From Apostichopus californicus (lineage: Eukaryota; Echinodermata; Holothuroidea; Aspidochirotida; Stichopodidae): 32,362 nt of DNA. How positions within the stretch are numbered: the stretch's first letter is position 1; each line of letters begins with the position of its first letter. Shown here piece after piece: positions 1 to 24,300 of this stretch. Under the pieces are notes generated by a model. That model saw only the letters and a list, made by a program, of their open reading frames with translations, did not search any database and was not told the DNA's origin. A program made the translations under genes and the position numbers. The DNA is taken from contig JAIPMN010000773.1 in NCBI GenBank assembly GCA_020650975.1, positions 1 to 32,362 on the forward strand, given 5' to 3'.

Positions 1-99
1 ACACTATAGTTCATTTGACGGAAAAGACACACCTGGCTGACTTGTAAGGATAACCGCCCTTCTGACGTCCTACATGTTTAAAATTGGCGTTTAATGTAA

Positions 100-225
100 T
101 TATTTTTTTTTCTCTATCTTTTTTTTTCTCTTTTTTTTTTCCCCTTTTTTTTCTCTTTTTTTTTCTCTTTTTTTTGGCCAAGAGCAGGGGGGGTCCGGAC
201 CCCCTGGACCCCCCCTTGATCCGCG
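100..225. repeat. Pyrimidine tract joined to a G/C-run palindrome, probable retroposon end
   Basis: An interrupted T/C tract (100-175) runs into a segment with the palindrome GGGGGTCCGGACCCCC (189-204) and a second C-run. Read on the minus strand it is a GC-rich segment followed by an A-rich tail, the shape of a retroposed short repeat. Apparent ORFs here are low-complexity artefacts. Confidence 0.45.
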
Positions 226-234
226 CCTGCAATT

Positions 235-345
235 ACCAATTAAACATTTTGCAGAAAAATGTCCAATTGACGAGATATGATAAGTTGTCAATTAAACAAT
301 TTCAGAAAATTGTTCAATTGCTCAGTTAAAGCAACTGAGCAATCC
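235..345. repeat. Series of short hairpins
   Basis: Motifs of the form CAATT...AAACATTTT/AACAATTT recur in both orientations, and TTGCTCAGTT (318-327) pairs perfectly with AACTGAGCAA (333-342). This looks like an AT-rich foldback remnant; no coding content is seen. Confidence 0.4.
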
Positions 346-766
346 AATATTTTTCTGATTTTTGATAAGATTTTATCTTGTTATCTAAACAATTTACTGA
401 AAAATGTCAACTTATGGGGCAAAGTTTTTCTTATATTGATGGCACTTTTAAGCTTCCGTAGATTAGCATTGAGCGTTTTCATTGTATACCATAGAGACAA
501 TATATATACTGAACTTACTTGAAGCTAGCGAACAGGATCAACCCTCCCAATAGCAAAATTAATACATAAATTAACCGAATTGAATCTGGCGAACGTTGTA
601 CAGTAGGCATTTTTTTTTAGAGTATTCAAAATCATACGAAGTTTTGTATGGTGGAGTGTAAGGATCGCGAGATACAATTTCTCAAAGTGACAAGGAAAAC
701 GTGGTAAATATGAATCAATCTTGACCGAAAATTTTAGGTCAATCACAAATTACAAGAATATATAAA

Positions 767-880
767 AATTAGAGTGCGACAGTCGGAAAAATTAGAGTGA
801 GACAGTCGGAAAAAATTAGAGTGCGACAGTCGGAAAAATTAGAGTGCGACAGTCGGAAATTCCGACTGTCGCACTCAAAT
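767..880. repeat. Four 23-bp tandem copies closed by an inverted copy
   Basis: The unit ttagagtgcgacagtcggaa occurs four times from 771. The last copy faces an inverted copy: GAGTGCGACAGTCGGAA (842-858) and TTCCGACTGTCGCACTC (860-876) form a perfect 17-bp stem with a 1-nt loop. G/C runs follow to about 960. Probably the subterminal region of a small DNA transposon. Confidence 0.7.
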
Positions 881-1544
881 TTTCCAACTATCGTCAGTTT
901 TACCAAGATTGGGGGGGGTTGAGACACCCCCACATCCCCCCCTCTAGCGACGTCCCTGGTTGGGGTCATTGACTTGAGTAGAGAATTGTTTAGTTTCCAA
1001 TATCCCAGGCCTCTAGACTCTGACTGCAAAAACACTTATGGAAACCGAAATTTAAGTTTCTTTACGTCATCAAACCGATGAAAGACGTCGCAGGCTTTGG
1101 ATTAATTTTGTAAGGGGTTTCCCACCGTCTGCAGGAGAAGATACGTTCAGCGCCGACTTCGATACAAAAACGTATAGGAAGTATAGTATACGCAGAGGCC
1201 ATCTGAAGGTTGTCTCGATCCCAATTTTTTTTTTTATCTATGCCTCATTAGCCACAATTGCCTTGTTATTCTATGTGCATACTCAATTGTTTATCTTCAG
1301 CCGTGATTTACCCCAAAGGTGACAGGGAAAAGATCATGTTACATAAGAGAGTTTGTACACTGCTATACACAATAGGCCCTGACTTAGTTCTCTTTAGCAG
1401 AACCAACACTATGCACGGAGCTAAGTTAGTATATGCACACCATAGTTATTATAACTATGATGCACACTAACATGTAAGAACGATGTGTATTGTATATATT
1501 GTACTGAGACAGTAAAAGTTTTCTCAATTTTTAACTTTTTTTAA

Positions 1545-1865
1545 CTAAAATTTATATATTTTGTTAGAGAAAAATATTTTTCGGTCACAGAATTGACATA
1601 CTTTTTGAAAGGGATGTATATATTTCTTTAAAGAATACATTTTTATTCTCTTAGAGAATAAATATATTCTTGGCACAGAAAAAATATTTTTTGTGTTAGA
1701 GAATATATATTTTTGACAGAATATTTGCTGTAAGAGAATATATATTTTTGCACAGAATACATATTTGTTATTAAGAAAATACTTTCTGTCGCCTGGAGAA
1801 TATATAAATATATACTTTAAGGGAATAAATATAATTTTCAGGGAATATATATGTGTAAACATATA
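1545..1865. repeat. Degenerate AT-rich tandem repeat
   Basis: A diverged unit like agagaatatatatttttg recurs every 25-40 bases with variable spacing. No conserved protein is seen; the ORFs here come from AT-rich repetition. The stretch from 880 to 1545 shows nothing I can identify. Confidence 0.5.
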
Positions 1866-2734
1866 AATAAATATGTCTAAAATGTATTTTTGAAGTTAAC
1901 CATTTATGTATTTCGCAAGTACAGCATATATATTTGTACGTAATATATTCCGCTTTCTCGCGCCATACTATGGAGGGAAAAAAGAATACAGTGATTGGGA
2001 ATTTTTCGTAGACCATTTAAAACCTTTGCCACATCTCAAGTGCCTTTTTTATCTTGAATTCTATATGGTTTAATCATGTCAAAATGTAAAGAATTTACAA
2101 ACATCTTGCAAGAAGGTACATGTTTTACAAATGAATTGTTTATTGATCTTTTCCAGAAATTTATTCATTTATTAAAGCGTTTAAATATTTATTTACGAAT
2201 CATGCATTTATTAAGACTTATTCATATACATGTACATAATATATGTTCTTCTGCAGATCATGAAGTTACACATAAGTGTCAAGACGGGAATTTTAGGCAT
2301 ATTCGAATTACAGGAATGATCATAGGCATTTTGAATGGGGTCATAAAATTGTATGTTCCATTTATTGGAACATACAATTGTTTCGTTTGGCATTAAAAAT
2401 ACAAGTGTTTCGTTTGGTAATATTTTAAGTTCAATTATGGCAAAGAGAGTTTCAACTGGAGAATTCGGCCCCTAAGTGCAGGCTACTTTGTATGCCTCCC
2501 CCAACTTGGTGCTGGAGGCATTATTACATGTGTATATGTCTTTTTAATATTTACCAGAACATGATGAAAACCAGTTCATTATGATGTAAACCATGATGAA
2601 ATATAGTTATATGAGATACAATGATAATTATTAAAGAAAGAGAATTGTCTTTTGAGTTCCTTCAACATCATTTTATCTTCAGGATCTTTGTTAAGGTTGA
2701 GAAGGGGACATTAATGATGAAAAATGTAAGAGGC

Positions 2735-3060
2735 TGGGGAGAAAGATTACGAATAGTAAGAAAGTTAGAAAGACAGAGAGCATATAGAAGAACGGATATA
2801 TAGAAAGAGCACATGTTAGAAAGAGAGTGAGCTGTTAGAAATCGACAAAGATATAGATTGCAGTTAGAATGAGAGAGAGAGAAACAGGTGGACAGAGAGG
2901 AGGATTGCAATGCATTAAAAAGTACCAAGAGAAGAAGAGGGTGCAATAAATTTAAAACTAATTGGCTGACAATATTGAAGTAAAATGAACATTAACATCA
3001 AGAGAAAGAGAGAGATGGGAGGGAGGGGGGGGTGGAGAGAGAGAAAGCCTCCGGGAGAGC
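2735..3060. repeat. Purine-rich degenerate repeat
   Basis: Words such as gttagaaagagag and agagagagaaa recur on the plus strand, ending in a G-run near 3025. It is simple sequence with no gene. The stretch from 1865 to 2735 also shows no gene. Confidence 0.5.
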
Positions 3061-3390
3061 CTTCGAGGAGTTTGAGAAAGTGTTGGAAGGAGGAACTTCA
3101 ACTTGCATCTTGTACGTAGAAATATGCATTTTTTATGTTTTCCTTCGGGGGCTTGATTTAACTTCTAAGGTCACCTATAATAATGAAAAATGAAGCGACA
3201 CGTCGCAGGTAATGAACAATGGTATCTAAACGGTCAGACAATACAGCCCTTCAGTACGTAACGTATAGAAAGTCGTATCGCTCTTGGAAGTGTAAAATGG
3301 CCGCCACGCGTGCGCGCCCACTTCAAACGTTAGCACGGGCGGGAAAGAGCGATGATCCGTCCAGGTGGTAGAGGTCAGTGCGTTGGTCAC

Positions 3391-3801
3391 TAAAGGCCCG
3401 GTCACACTACAGCGATATTTTATCGGAATACGGTCCGATTTTTCCGATTTTAGGCCGAAGAGTGAGGTTTGTGGTAGTGAATGTAATGAATGCAGTGAAA
3501 TATTCGAATACCTACTCCAAATCTGAGGGGTTCTGGAACGGACTACATTCTGAAGTGACGTCACATCGAAAAACGATAAAAATCGAATGAGAAATCGGAT
3601 AGCTATCCGATAAAAGGAAACGGAGTAAATATCAAAAGTTAGGAGAGGGCTATTCCACATCGGAATGGCTCAACAGATAGCAAATCAGGTCTTTTATCAC
3701 TGTGGCTAGAAGACCCGAACGAAAAACTTGCTGTTTCGATTCCTCCGGGAAAATCGGATAGTATTCCGATAAAAAATCGCTGTAGTGTGACCGGGCCTTT
3801 A
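3391..3801. mobile_element. MITE-like DNA element with about 41-bp terminal inverted repeats
   Basis: The left end taaaggcccggtcacacta (3391 on) and the right end (to 3801) are reverse complements over about 41 bases with one difference. The interior is only about 330 bases, has no transposase, and carries a perfect 18-bp palindrome at 3594-3611 plus many ATCGG/CCGAT words. Flanking TAA/TTA trinucleotides could be a 3-bp target duplication as in PIF/Harbinger, but the element edges are ambiguous by one or two bases. ORFs inside are shadows of the repeats. Confidence 0.8.
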
Positions 3802-3949
3802 ACATGGGATGCGCTGCCACGGAATATGCTCCCTATTTCATTTCCCCAATATTAGGGAACGGGCGCCGTCTTTGAAACACCATCTACAACTAAACAACAA
3901 CTGTGTACAAGCTTTTGCTCTAGCTATGAAGTGCTGTCTCTTATGATAA

Positions 3950-4440
3950 TAACGGAGCGCACTAGTTTTCAACTGGACTAATCGCCCGAAGATGCGGCGT
4001 GTGTAATCCGAGGAACCAACGAACTTCTCTGCTATCTCCTCAGGCTTCAACGGGCTATAGACGTTCGCGGTGAATATGGCACACTATCACATAGTTCAGC
4101 CTCTGTTGAGTCATGGTGCTTCGTAGCCATGTCTTCAAACGCCTCAAAGCACTAACAGATCTCTCGGCTTCCGTCGAACTGGCGGAGGAGACGAGGAGCA
4201 ACCGCAAGAGAGCTTTGACTTCACCAAACATATCCCGTACCGCTGGATTCCATCAACTTGAATATTTGTCTATACCCTTCAACCGACGACGACTGGAACT
4301 GGCCTCGAAAGAAATGCAGACTAAGCTTAAGATTGTCGGAGAGCTCAGGGTACCAACTAACGAGATCTGGGTGGAATTCTCCGTTCAGCAACATTGAGTG
4401 ATATTCGATGATATGAATCCTGAGATGTGTAAGCCCTAAC
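3950..4440 (-). pseudogene. hAT-family transposase, C-terminal dimerisation region, broken
   Basis: Read on the minus strand, 4252-4055 is open for 65 codons and contains AERSVSALRRLKTWLRS followed by STMTQQRLNYVIVCHIHRE, the signature of the hAT C-terminal dimerisation domain found in ZMYM1-like and 52-kDa-repressor-like transposon proteins. A TAG at 4057-4055 ends this frame. The expected tail continues in another frame from 4050 (EEIAEKFVGSSDYTRRIFGR), so there is a frameshift. Upstream pieces (YHRISLN near 4400) are in yet another frame with a stop at 4255-4253. A dead transposon remnant. Confidence 0.75.
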
Positions 4441-4479
4441 CAAATAGAGCCACGACACTACTCTTTTTCCAAATGTGTG

Positions 4480-4640
4480 GGGGGGCATTGATATTGTGTC
4501 CCCCACCCATCGAAATGTGGGGGACGTGTCCCCCCGTCCCCCCCCCCCCTGGGTTGACGCCCATGCTTGCAAGCAACGGAAAGTTAACTTTTTCAGAGCT
4601 CGGCACACGGTTTGGAGCGAGTCTTCAATGCCTTTAATCT
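4480..4640. repeat. G/C-run inverted repeat and dispersed repeat, copy 1
   Basis: Opposed G and C runs (4480-4550) are followed by a segment (4565-4637) starting cttgcaagcaacggaaagtt that recurs at 23587-23658. It adjoins the hAT remnant and may be the non-coding end of the same transposon; that link is inferred from position only. Confidence 0.6.
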
Positions 4641-4848
4641 TACTCTGGCTGTTAGAACGAAAAAATTAGCCTATAGCTTTGAGACCTATTGCTAGCTTAT
4701 GAGCCTAAGGTTGTTGTATGTTTCTCCCTACAAATATAATATATATATTATACAAGTTCAGATTACAGCAAATACTCACTCCTACTCTTTCGAAATTAAG
4801 AATAACATCTTCCCCATATCCTAATTCTCGAAGAGTTGCTTCCAAGTG

Positions 4849-5310
4849 ATGATTTAGTGGTCATTTTAATTGGTCAAGCATTCTTTTGACCGGGCAAGAC
4901 GCATTATGGTACTCTCCTACAATGTCCTTAGAGTTCATGTTAACCATCGGTTTGGTGATCCAAGGCGTGCTGCATGGATTAGGGCCCAAAGCTTTTTCAT
5001 GGTCCCGTTATACACTCATTAAAGAAGTAATTATTTAGTGGTCATTTAAATTGGTCAAGCACTCTCTGGACTGGGCAAGACGCATTGTGGTACTCTTCTA
5101 CATTTCCTTAAGAGTTTAAATGACCCTTTGGTTAGGTGGTCCAAGGCGTTCTGGTTTTGATTAGGGCCCAAAGTTTTTCGTGGCCTAGTTACATCCATCT
5201 AATAAGTGATGGTGTATTGGTCGTGTGAATTGGTCAACCACTGTTTGGACCGGGGAAGACGCATTATGGTAATTTCTACATCGTCTTCAGAGTTCAAATG
5301 ACCCATTGAT
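4849..5310. repeat. 180-bp tandem repeat, about 2.5 copies
   Basis: Copies begin near 4857, 5038 and 5217, marked by ttggtcaagca, gacgcatta(t/g)ggta and attagggcccaaag. Copies differ by roughly 15-20 percent, so the array is old. It ends about 320 bases before the DMAP1 start codon. Period is near nucleosome length. Confidence 0.8.
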
Positions 5311-5425
5311 AAAACCTCATTATCTTTGGAAAAATACACTAAAATGTACTTTTTCGACGAAAAACACCTTGATAATCTCGTACGGAAGCAAAAGGCTTTC
5401 CGTAGTTGTATATCGAATCCATTAT

Positions 5426-5461
5426 CGAATAAGTAACATGTGTACTACAGTTACTTATTCG
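5426..5461. repeat. Perfect 12-bp inverted repeat upstream of DMAP1
   Basis: CGAATAAGTAAC and its exact reverse complement GTTACTTATTCG are separated by 12 nt, about 170 bp before the DMAP1 start. This may be a dyad operator-like site or a chance hairpin in promoter DNA. Confidence 0.6.
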
Positions 5462-5568
5462 CGAATGTCGAACGAGGAACGCGGAATAAGTATCTAACTT
5501 CACACCGGTAGGCGCGTTCCATAAAACCGACGACTCTTCTTTCGCAAAACCGCTATCACTGTGATTAC

Positions 5569-5586
5569 ATGGAAAAAGATTTCTAA
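5569..5586 (+). promoter_or_regulatory. Possible short upstream ORF in the DMAP1 leader
   Basis: ATG GAA AAA GAT TTC TAA lies 43 bases before the DMAP1 start codon. If transcription begins upstream of 5569 this five-codon uORF would sit in the leader and could dampen initiation. The transcription start is unknown. Confidence 0.3.
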
Positions 5587-5628
5587 TACAAAGCTAGTCG
5601 AACCTGCAGCAGGAAAACACACGAAAAA

Positions 5629-19179
<13,551 letters not shown>

Positions 19180-19792
19180 GGGTTCTCTTCTAGAATATAA
19201 AACCACAGGCAGAGGTAGAGAAACAGCAGTCGGTCTTTTGTACATAATTACACTTGGATTGTGCTGGCTCGGGAAAACCTCTCTCCTTGACGGTACGATA
19301 ACCCCAAGCGTTGCCCACTGTCAGTAGAAATCAGACGAGATTTTAAGCTCTAGAGATTATTCTAGCATGTAGGTAATCGCTGGCAGTGTGAGATGGACTG
19401 GGTATGATAACCTTTAAACTGAAAAAAAACACCACCAGTGCGTCTTGCAGTTTGTACACAGCGAAGGTCATCAAGGTCATTTAGCAATTTCTGTAACATA
19501 TAATTGGTCAGCCTTGTCAAATGACAATTCTGTAGCTATGCAAAAATTCCATTATTTGGAAAAAGGACCAAATGTTTGTGACATAGATAATGACATGTAC
19601 AACTTAGGATAATAATGCTTTGCTGTGTGTGGGGTTATTAAGGCTGGGCATCTTTTGAAGAAAAGACTGACAGGTGTTGCCTTTCAACTGTTTGAAAGAG
19701 TAGAATTACAAAAATGTGAAAAGTTAGAGAGGTCAAGGGTTATGTGCTCTTCAATCTTGCTCCAAGTATCAGTACATTGTCATTTCCATAAA

Positions 19793-19860
19793 AATAAAAA
19801 AAATAGTTTTTTTTTTTGTGGGTTCTAACCATAAAAGAATTCTCCTTCAGAGGCAATAAA
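19793..19860 (+). terminator. Candidate poly(A) signals for DMAP1
   Basis: AATAAA occurs at 19793-19798 and again at 19855-19860, about 615 and 675 bases after the DMAP1 stop. A further AATAAA at 20986-20991 would give a much longer 3' UTR. No transcript data are available to choose. Confidence 0.4.
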
Positions 19861-20194
19861 ACGACTTAGGTTAGAAATTTAAATGTCCTAGTGACGAAAA
19901 AATTACTCAGAGAGGTGTGATAGTTTCATGACTGTTGGCTGCCTTCAGCCTCTCGACAGTGAATGTGCGCAGGATTGCAAAGGTGTGTGTGTGTGGGGCC
20001 AGGAAGTGAACTTCCAAATGCCCCCCACTGATATTTGGAAAGGTTGAGGGGGGTTGAAAATTGTTATGAATGTGGGGTGTAGCTGCGGAGTCATTTAATA
20101 AACTCTTGTGTAGCAGATCTGAGCATTACTCTCCCTCATCCCCCCCCCCCCAAACCCAAAAAATCCAAATCTCAAAATGTGACTTTTTGAAGCA

Positions 20195-20236
20195 TTTTTA
20201 GACCATATATAAGGTCTATAACTAGGTCTAAATGCT
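20195..20236. repeat. Dispersed repeat between the genes, copy 1 (copy 2 at 25758-25800)
   Basis: The segment tttagaccatatataaggtc...taggtctaaatgc resembles tttagactatacattaggtc...tagttctaaatgc at 25758-25800. Both follow C-rich runs, so both are probably parts of one repeat family. Between 19,180 and 21,355 I see no gene, only this, G/C runs and poly(A) signals. Confidence 0.45.
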
Positions 20237-20697
20237 CTTAAGTTTTCCCAAAGGTCCCCCCCCAATGCCACCCTGCCCCCAAAGATATGCTTCTGCCTCT
20301 CCATTTTCTTTGAGAGTCAGTAAATGTCAACTATAATAGTGATTTGTATTAAACGGGGAGGTAAAGGTTATCTGTAAGAACATAAACAAGAAGGTCAAAC
20401 TTCCATCACTGCCACTCCTATTGATATAAGTTATTATTTATTTAAAGCTTAGGCCACAATCATAGTCTATCGTTTTGATGCCATACATCGATGAAGCTGT
20501 TATAGGAATTGAAACACTGGACGGGTCAAAAGTTTTGCCACAAAAGACTGGATTACATTTTGTGAAAGGTATTCGACAATTACGTAAATAATTGGTCGGT
20601 TATCTGTAAGAATTGTATGCTATCATTAGTAAGCATTTGATGTATTATGTTTTTGTAGTAATTGTGGAGATAAGGGAAAGGTGTGTGGTTTGAGGGT

Positions 20698-20723
20698 GGG
20701 GGGGGGGGGGGGGNNNNNNNNNN
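20698..20723. other. G-run followed by a 10-base assembly gap
   Basis: A run of about 16 G is followed by 10 N (20714-20723). The true length of the G tract is unknown. It lies outside both coding regions. Confidence 0.98.
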
Positions 20724-21016
20724 AGAGGTTGTGGAGGGGTTGCATTTTTTTTGCAGTCGATGGAAGCAGAAATAGCACACGGACATTGAAAAAGGAAAAT
20801 CTTGGATGTCGTTAGATCAGAGCAAGTGACGAGGTGATCACATTTCGCCCAGAACCTCGCTGTGGGGTTTACGAGGCGATACTTGGTTGCGATTCATAAA
20901 CAGACATTGTAACACGAGGCCCTGAGGGACCAGACTGTCATTTAACTTTTTCTTGGCTATGTAATATTGTATGGAAGAGGACACTAATAAAATGGAATAC
21001 ACAACAGTCAATGACG

Positions 21017-21022
21017 TTTAAT
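21017..21022 (-). terminator. Candidate poly(A) signal (ATTAAA) for CIMAP2
   Basis: TTTAAT on the plus strand reads ATTAAA on the minus strand, about 335 bases past the CIMAP2 stop. It is the first such hexamer I see downstream. It lies within 40 bases of the distal plus-strand AATAAA at 20986, so the two 3' UTRs may meet or overlap. Confidence 0.4.
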
Positions 21023-21355
21023 AAGTTATATATATTTTTACTCTCCCGGTTACAAATTATACACAAATCTATATACGAAAGTGCAAGAACGGATTACGAT
21101 TGCATGATAATTGGAAGAATTAGGGAATGTTATCAGCCATATATGGAATGAAGGTTTGCAGGTTAACATAAATGTACAAGGTGATCATATGTTTTATGAT
21201 CAAAGGTGAGAGGTAACTATTTCTCGGACTAGCTAAATAAAACCTCTGCAGCTTAAACCAGTCTTAGTGGTCCTCCTGCAAAGTTTAGATGACGTTTGTG
21301 CATCTTAGTTCAAAGTGAAGATGTTCAAGTTTGCAGCATGTCCAAGGTCGTTGAT

Positions 21356-24300
21356 TTAAACCGACTGAGTGTAAATGATCTTCCTGGCTCTTATGTAATC
21401 ATTCGCCGGTTGATCTTTGACCCTCGTCCTCGTAACAGTCTCATCTTTCCATCGTCCAGTTCCTGTTATTCTCTCTCTGTGGATAGGAGAAGAAAATAAA
21501 AACGGAGCTCTGTAAATTCTCTCGTAAGCTTTTTATTTTTGTTATTCGGTAGTTGTCTTGCAATGAAGAAAACCCCATTTCTAATGAAACAAAGAGATAC
21601 AAGTTATCTAACAAGGGACCACCAGTAACAATATGAATGAATGTCAGGTCAATGCACAACCACTATCTAGTGGACAAGACAAGATTTGCACGGCTGTGAA
21701 GAAAAGTTACATTAGTTGATGTTGAACTTAAAGAAGAATTCATCGTAATTATTAAAGAGATCATGTTTCAGATGTATTTTGAACAAACCAATTGTAGTAA
21801 TGTCTGTGTCTATGGAGTTTAAATTCCATCCAAACTCTATGTATAATAACAAATTGCATTTTAACTCCTTGAGATTATTCAGGTGTTCCTTACAACCCTG
21901 TGCTGAACATGGTCTCATAGAGGCAGCTTGAATTCCTCCACCCTTAACACAATTGTGATCAATCATGTTAGGCAGTCTAGAGTTTGAAGTCCCAACCCAC
22001 AATCAAGGTTATTTGAAAAATGGTCACGTGGGCAACTTTTTTAAATTTGTGACAGCCAGAAAGATTATAACGAACAGCGTAAGAGATATATAGAACTTGA
22101 TAGTCAAAACTTCAAAGGTATTCCAAAGATTTTTTCTTCAAGTTGTTTTAAATGAGGACCATGCCATTACGGTTAGCAAAGTAAAAACATTCATCCCTCC
22201 AGTAGCGAGATAGTTTGAAATGCTTAATTGACTGTCGAACTATTTTTTTGACGATCACTTACTGCAAGGCAAGGTTTCTGGCCAAGGACTGTGAACGTGT
22301 AACCTTAGAGTTGAAGACACTCCGATGACCATTCTGATGTTGTGCTTCCTTCCAAGTTTCAAGGTCGTAGCGTCCTGGTCCAACAGGATTCTGTGCAAGG
22401 CAAAAATGGACGATAAATCAATATCTCTCCGTACTTGGTTTCTGGATGACGTTTGGTACATTGTAATTTGTATGGTATCACATGCTGACGAGTACCTTCC
22501 ATTCTACTAGATAACAAATTTATCGTCTAAAGCGGTCCATGTAATGACATGAAAGGTCTAGATGGTAGCTGTATGCTTAGTTTCTAATTTGGATTTTGAC
22601 CAGTACTTTGACAAATCATGATTCAAGTCACTAAATTTCTGAAGTGAAATGACTTGAATCAGTTTGTCAACTGTCCCCCCTCCCTTTCCCCAAAGAGAAA
22701 ATCCTGACCTGTGTCGGGAGAAATGGAAAACATGTTACTAGGAAGTCAAAAGATAACTTAAGGCATTAGGACCAAATTGTGATTTTTTTTTAACCACCAC
22801 TGCTATTAGTCCACTTAAGTCCAGGTTGTATTTCTACAACGCTTTGGACTTTTTGAAAAATTAACCTGTAAACAGATTAGGTGAATCAGTGAAAGTGACT
22901 GGACTAAGTAGTCTAATACACAGACCATCAAAGGTCAGTTTCTCAGAAGCAACAAAAACCTCTATTGAAATATATAAGACTTTTTTTGGCCTTCAATGAC
23001 ATGTTTAAAATGTGTTACAAAACTTGTCAAGGACAAATCATGGAAAATATTATCAAGGATGCTCAGTTTTTTAAATGAAATAGAAAGAAAACATGGTTTG
23101 ATAGAATTTTAAAAAACCAATGGATTAACATTAAGGCCTTTAAAGGAGCTTTCCGCAGGTGAACATCATAAAAACTGAATAGCTATTAGAAACATTCCTA
23201 TCAATCCAATGTAATGTTTCTTTCTTGGACTGTTATATTCTTTAAAGGGTGTGAAGACTCGCGCACAAAGAAATGTCTCATGCCGGTAATATCTGACCTA
23301 GTTTCTAATGAGGTGTAACAGAAGTGTTAGACACCACCATTGATCCCAGAAAATACACACACAGCATGCTACCGTCGGTAATTAGACACTAGTGTCATAC
23401 AGTCAGTACATACAGTCAGTACATACAGCTGCGGTCTGACTACAGTCAGTACATACAGCTGCGGTCAATACCCACAGCACAGTATACAAACGATACAGCG
23501 ATGGACATCTCAGGTCCAGCTAAAGATAATACTGTATCAAGTTTCATTACTGTCTGCATTTTGTAGCGACAAGCAGAAAAATTTCACTTGCAAGCAACGG
23601 AAAGTTAACTTTTTCAGAGCGCTGCACGCTGTTTGGGGCAAGTCTTCAATGCCTTTAAGGACTTTAAAACCTATCTCAAGTCATCCATCCTCTAAGTGAA
23701 CTCACCGTTTGACCTGTGAAGAATTTGCGTGCTCTCTTATCGAATCTTTCGGCCGATGATATAAACGGTGGAGAGTCTGTAGAGGTGGGTGTAGATAACT
23801 GTTTGACCTTATATGACCCAGGGCCTGGCTCTCTCTACAGAAAAAAAAAAGATGAAAGAAATGTTAATAATATAACCCAGACTTTCCAACATTGAGGAAA
23901 ATTTATGAGTGTGATCAGCGGCAGTGGGGGAGGGGTCTAAGGGGAAAATTTTTCGTATTTTTGACTGCCTAGATGCAAAATGGTGCATTCTTTTTCAGTT
24001 TCTCTGAGTAATTTTATATTGAGAATTTCATCATCATATATATATTATTGAACTCAACAAGCATGACAATTCTCAACAAAGACTTTTCTTGAATCGATGA
24101 AAGTAATCACTTGCTAACAAAATTGAACATTTATATCGGAAATTGAAGCGCACTTCTCAATCTCTAGCTAGCGTATGCGTAGGGGCACTTATAGGTTAAA
24201 CAGTGGATGCTAGACGAAACCAAAAATATTTTAATTATGCCGCTAACCTGATTTTAGACCTAGGTTTATATGGATTTCGCTCCATGGTTGCACACACGGT

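Noticed and set aside
84-329. ORFs rich in Phe/Leu or Lys in the first 300 bases
   Set aside because: They are translations of a T/C homopolymer-like tract on both strands.
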